Positions 5,447 through 6,448 of a stretch of DNA of 6,448 nucleotides are shown here, one piece after another. The position numbers were made by a program, and so were the translations under genes. The DNA is from JBNLBT01 sp050303435 (GTDB taxonomy: Bacteria; Pseudomonadota; Gammaproteobacteria; Xanthomonadales; Marinicellaceae), in assembly GCA_050303435.1 (NCBI GenBank), contig JBNLBT010000144.1, forward strand, positions 1 to 6,448. Direction: 5' to 3'. Every line of letters starts with the position of its first letter. The stretch's first letter is position 1. The notes beneath the pieces are model-generated. The model was not told the DNA's origin, made no database searches, and was given only the letters and a program-made list of their open reading frames with translations.

Positions 5447-6448
5447 ATGCGAGTTAAAATCATCATTCCTGGCATTGCGGCATCCATGTTGTTTTGTGCC
5501 CAATTACACGCTGCCATCCATTGCGTGGGCAGCAGCGCCGAGCTGGAAAGCGCATTTTTACAGGCCAAAAACAATGGGCAAAGCGACGTATTCAAGATCA
5601 AAACCGGCAGCTACACCGGCAGCGATGTCAACGGGTTTAAATTTAACAATGTGGACGGGCAAAACGTGACCATTTCTGGCGGCTGGCTTGACCTCAGCAA
5701 CATCTCCTGCGGCTTGCAGAACAAAGACCCACTGTCCACGCAGTTCGATGGCCAGGGACTCAAGCCGAACCTGCGCATTGACATGGAAGACAGCGGCGAT
5801 TTGTACGTGCACAACCTGTCCTTCATCAACGGCGCCATCTCGCAGGGCGGCGACCGCGGCGTGGGATTGCGCCTGGATGCCAATGGTAATTACCTCGGTG
5901 AAACCCTGATTGATCGTGTCTTTTTCATCAACAACAACACCAATCTGGGCGCCGCCCTGATCACAGGTTTCACCGATGATCTGACGGTGCGCAATTGCGT
6001 TTTTGACGGCAATCACTCCAACTCCTCGACCGGCAACATCAACATCTTAGGGCCCAAATCGGCGTTTTATTTCATCAATAACACGGTGGTCAACAACACA
6101 CATTCTTCAGGTCTCAACGATCCAACGGGCGGCATGTACGTGTATGTCAAACAGGACACCAACCTCTTCATCGCCAATAATGCATTCTGGAACAACGAGG
6201 ATTTGGATTTAGAACTGTTAGAAATTGATGGTGGAAACGGCACCGGCGTCCGCCAACTGTTCAACAACGACATTCAATCTTACGTGGGTGATTTGGATGT
6301 GATCGCAGGCAACATCAATCTCGACCCGCAATTCGGACCCGGTCCGATGAATTACACCCACGAATGGTCCTCGCCGCTGTACAACGCCGGATTGCCGATG
6401 CCCGAGCCGGTGCCCAATCCTGTGTTCCCACAGAACTGGGATCACGGC
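5447..6448 (+). CDS. Exported right-handed beta-helix-like protein, choice-of-anchor Q-type, 5' part
   Basis: The frame is open for 334 codons from the ATG at 5447 and leaves the window at its right edge. GGGAGA, ending 5 nt before the ATG, is a strong ribosome site. A Sec signal peptide is evident: MRVK, a hydrophobic stretch IIIPGIAASMLF, and probable cleavage near LHA|A (22) or HAA|I (23). No valid lipobox surrounds Cys17. The mature part is rich in Asn and Gly, with short hydrophobic strands ending in Asn turns (VHNLSFING, DRVFFINNN, VRNCVFDGN, INNTVVNNT, IANNAFWNN), as in parallel beta-helix, pectate-lyase-like folds. Near 289-315, GNINLDPQF and SSPLYNAG match the pattern that ends the helix in choice-of-anchor Q domain proteins (DPxF ... 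SPAIDAG). No catalytic residues of polysaccharide lyases can be assigned. It probably acts at or outside the cell surface, possibly on or with polysaccharide. It is divergent from the ankyrin gene. Codon and base use is somewhat less GC-rich than the left half of the window. Confidence 0.85.
   Translation, partial: MRVKIIIPGIAASMLFCAQLHAAIHCVGSSAELESAFLQAKNNGQSDVFKIKTGSYTGSDVNGFKFNNVDGQNVTISGGWLDLSNISCGLQNKDPLSTQFDGQGLKPNLRIDMEDSGDLYVHNLSFINGAISQGGDRGVGLRLDANGNYLGETLIDRVFFINNNTNLGAALITGFTDDLTVRNCVFDGNHSNSSTGNINILGPKSAFYFINNTVVNNTHSSGLNDPTGGMYVYVKQDTNLFIANNAFWNNEDLDLELLEIDGGNGTGVRQLFNNDIQSYVGDLDVIAGNINLDPQFGPGPMNYTHEWSSPLYNAGLPMPEPVPNPVFPQNWDHG

Noticed and set aside
5558..6016. Open frame of 152 codons on the minus strand opposite the beta-helix gene
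   Set aside because: The plus-strand frame has a ribosome site, signal peptide and beta-helix pattern. The antisense product has no recognisable family.

Overview
The window reads as a chromosomal stretch from a free-living Gram-negative proteobacterium, most likely a gammaproteobacterium. The support is moderately high GC, the adjacent glmU-glmS pair with proteobacterial-type sequences, several Sec signal peptides, and a membrane-tethered XRE regulator. No genus can be named from sequence alone. There are no RNA genes, insertion sequences, phage genes, CRISPR arrays or other clear signs of horizontal transfer.

Layout from left to right. Positions 1-2849 (minus strand) hold glmU followed 6 nt later by the 5' 497 codons of glmS, which runs off the left edge. 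Together they make UDP-GlcNAc precursors: GlmS forms glucosamine-6-P and GlmU performs the last two steps, feeding peptidoglycan and LPS synthesis. A good sigma70-like promoter (2889-2917) and a small hairpin (2866-2880) precede glmU in a 231-nt non-coding gap, which also carries repeated AATGCCTG words and a 7-bp inverted repeat. Positions 3081-3788 (minus) encode a membrane-anchored XRE-type regulator with a periplasmic domain. Upstream of it is an AT-rich gap with repeated GGAATA/GGAATATT words that look like operator sites. Positions 3906-4238 (minus) encode a small exported four-cysteine protein. Its leader holds a terminator-like hairpin downstream of its own candidate promoter. Positions 4334-5342 (minus) hold an ankyrin-repeat protein and a uracil-DNA-glycosylase-superfamily protein, overlapping by 14 nt. 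A perfect TATAAT lies 7 nt before the ankyrin ATG. From 5447 to the right edge (plus strand) is an incomplete exported beta-helix-like protein with a C-terminal region resembling choice-of-anchor Q proteins.

The left part is housekeeping. The accessory part is 3081-6448. I see no obvious new defence or metabolic system. The most testable new idea is a local signalling unit: the tethered regulator, its putative operators, and the adjacent secreted cysteine protein. The leader hairpin of the secreted protein and the near-leaderless ankyrin start are the next most interesting regulatory observations.
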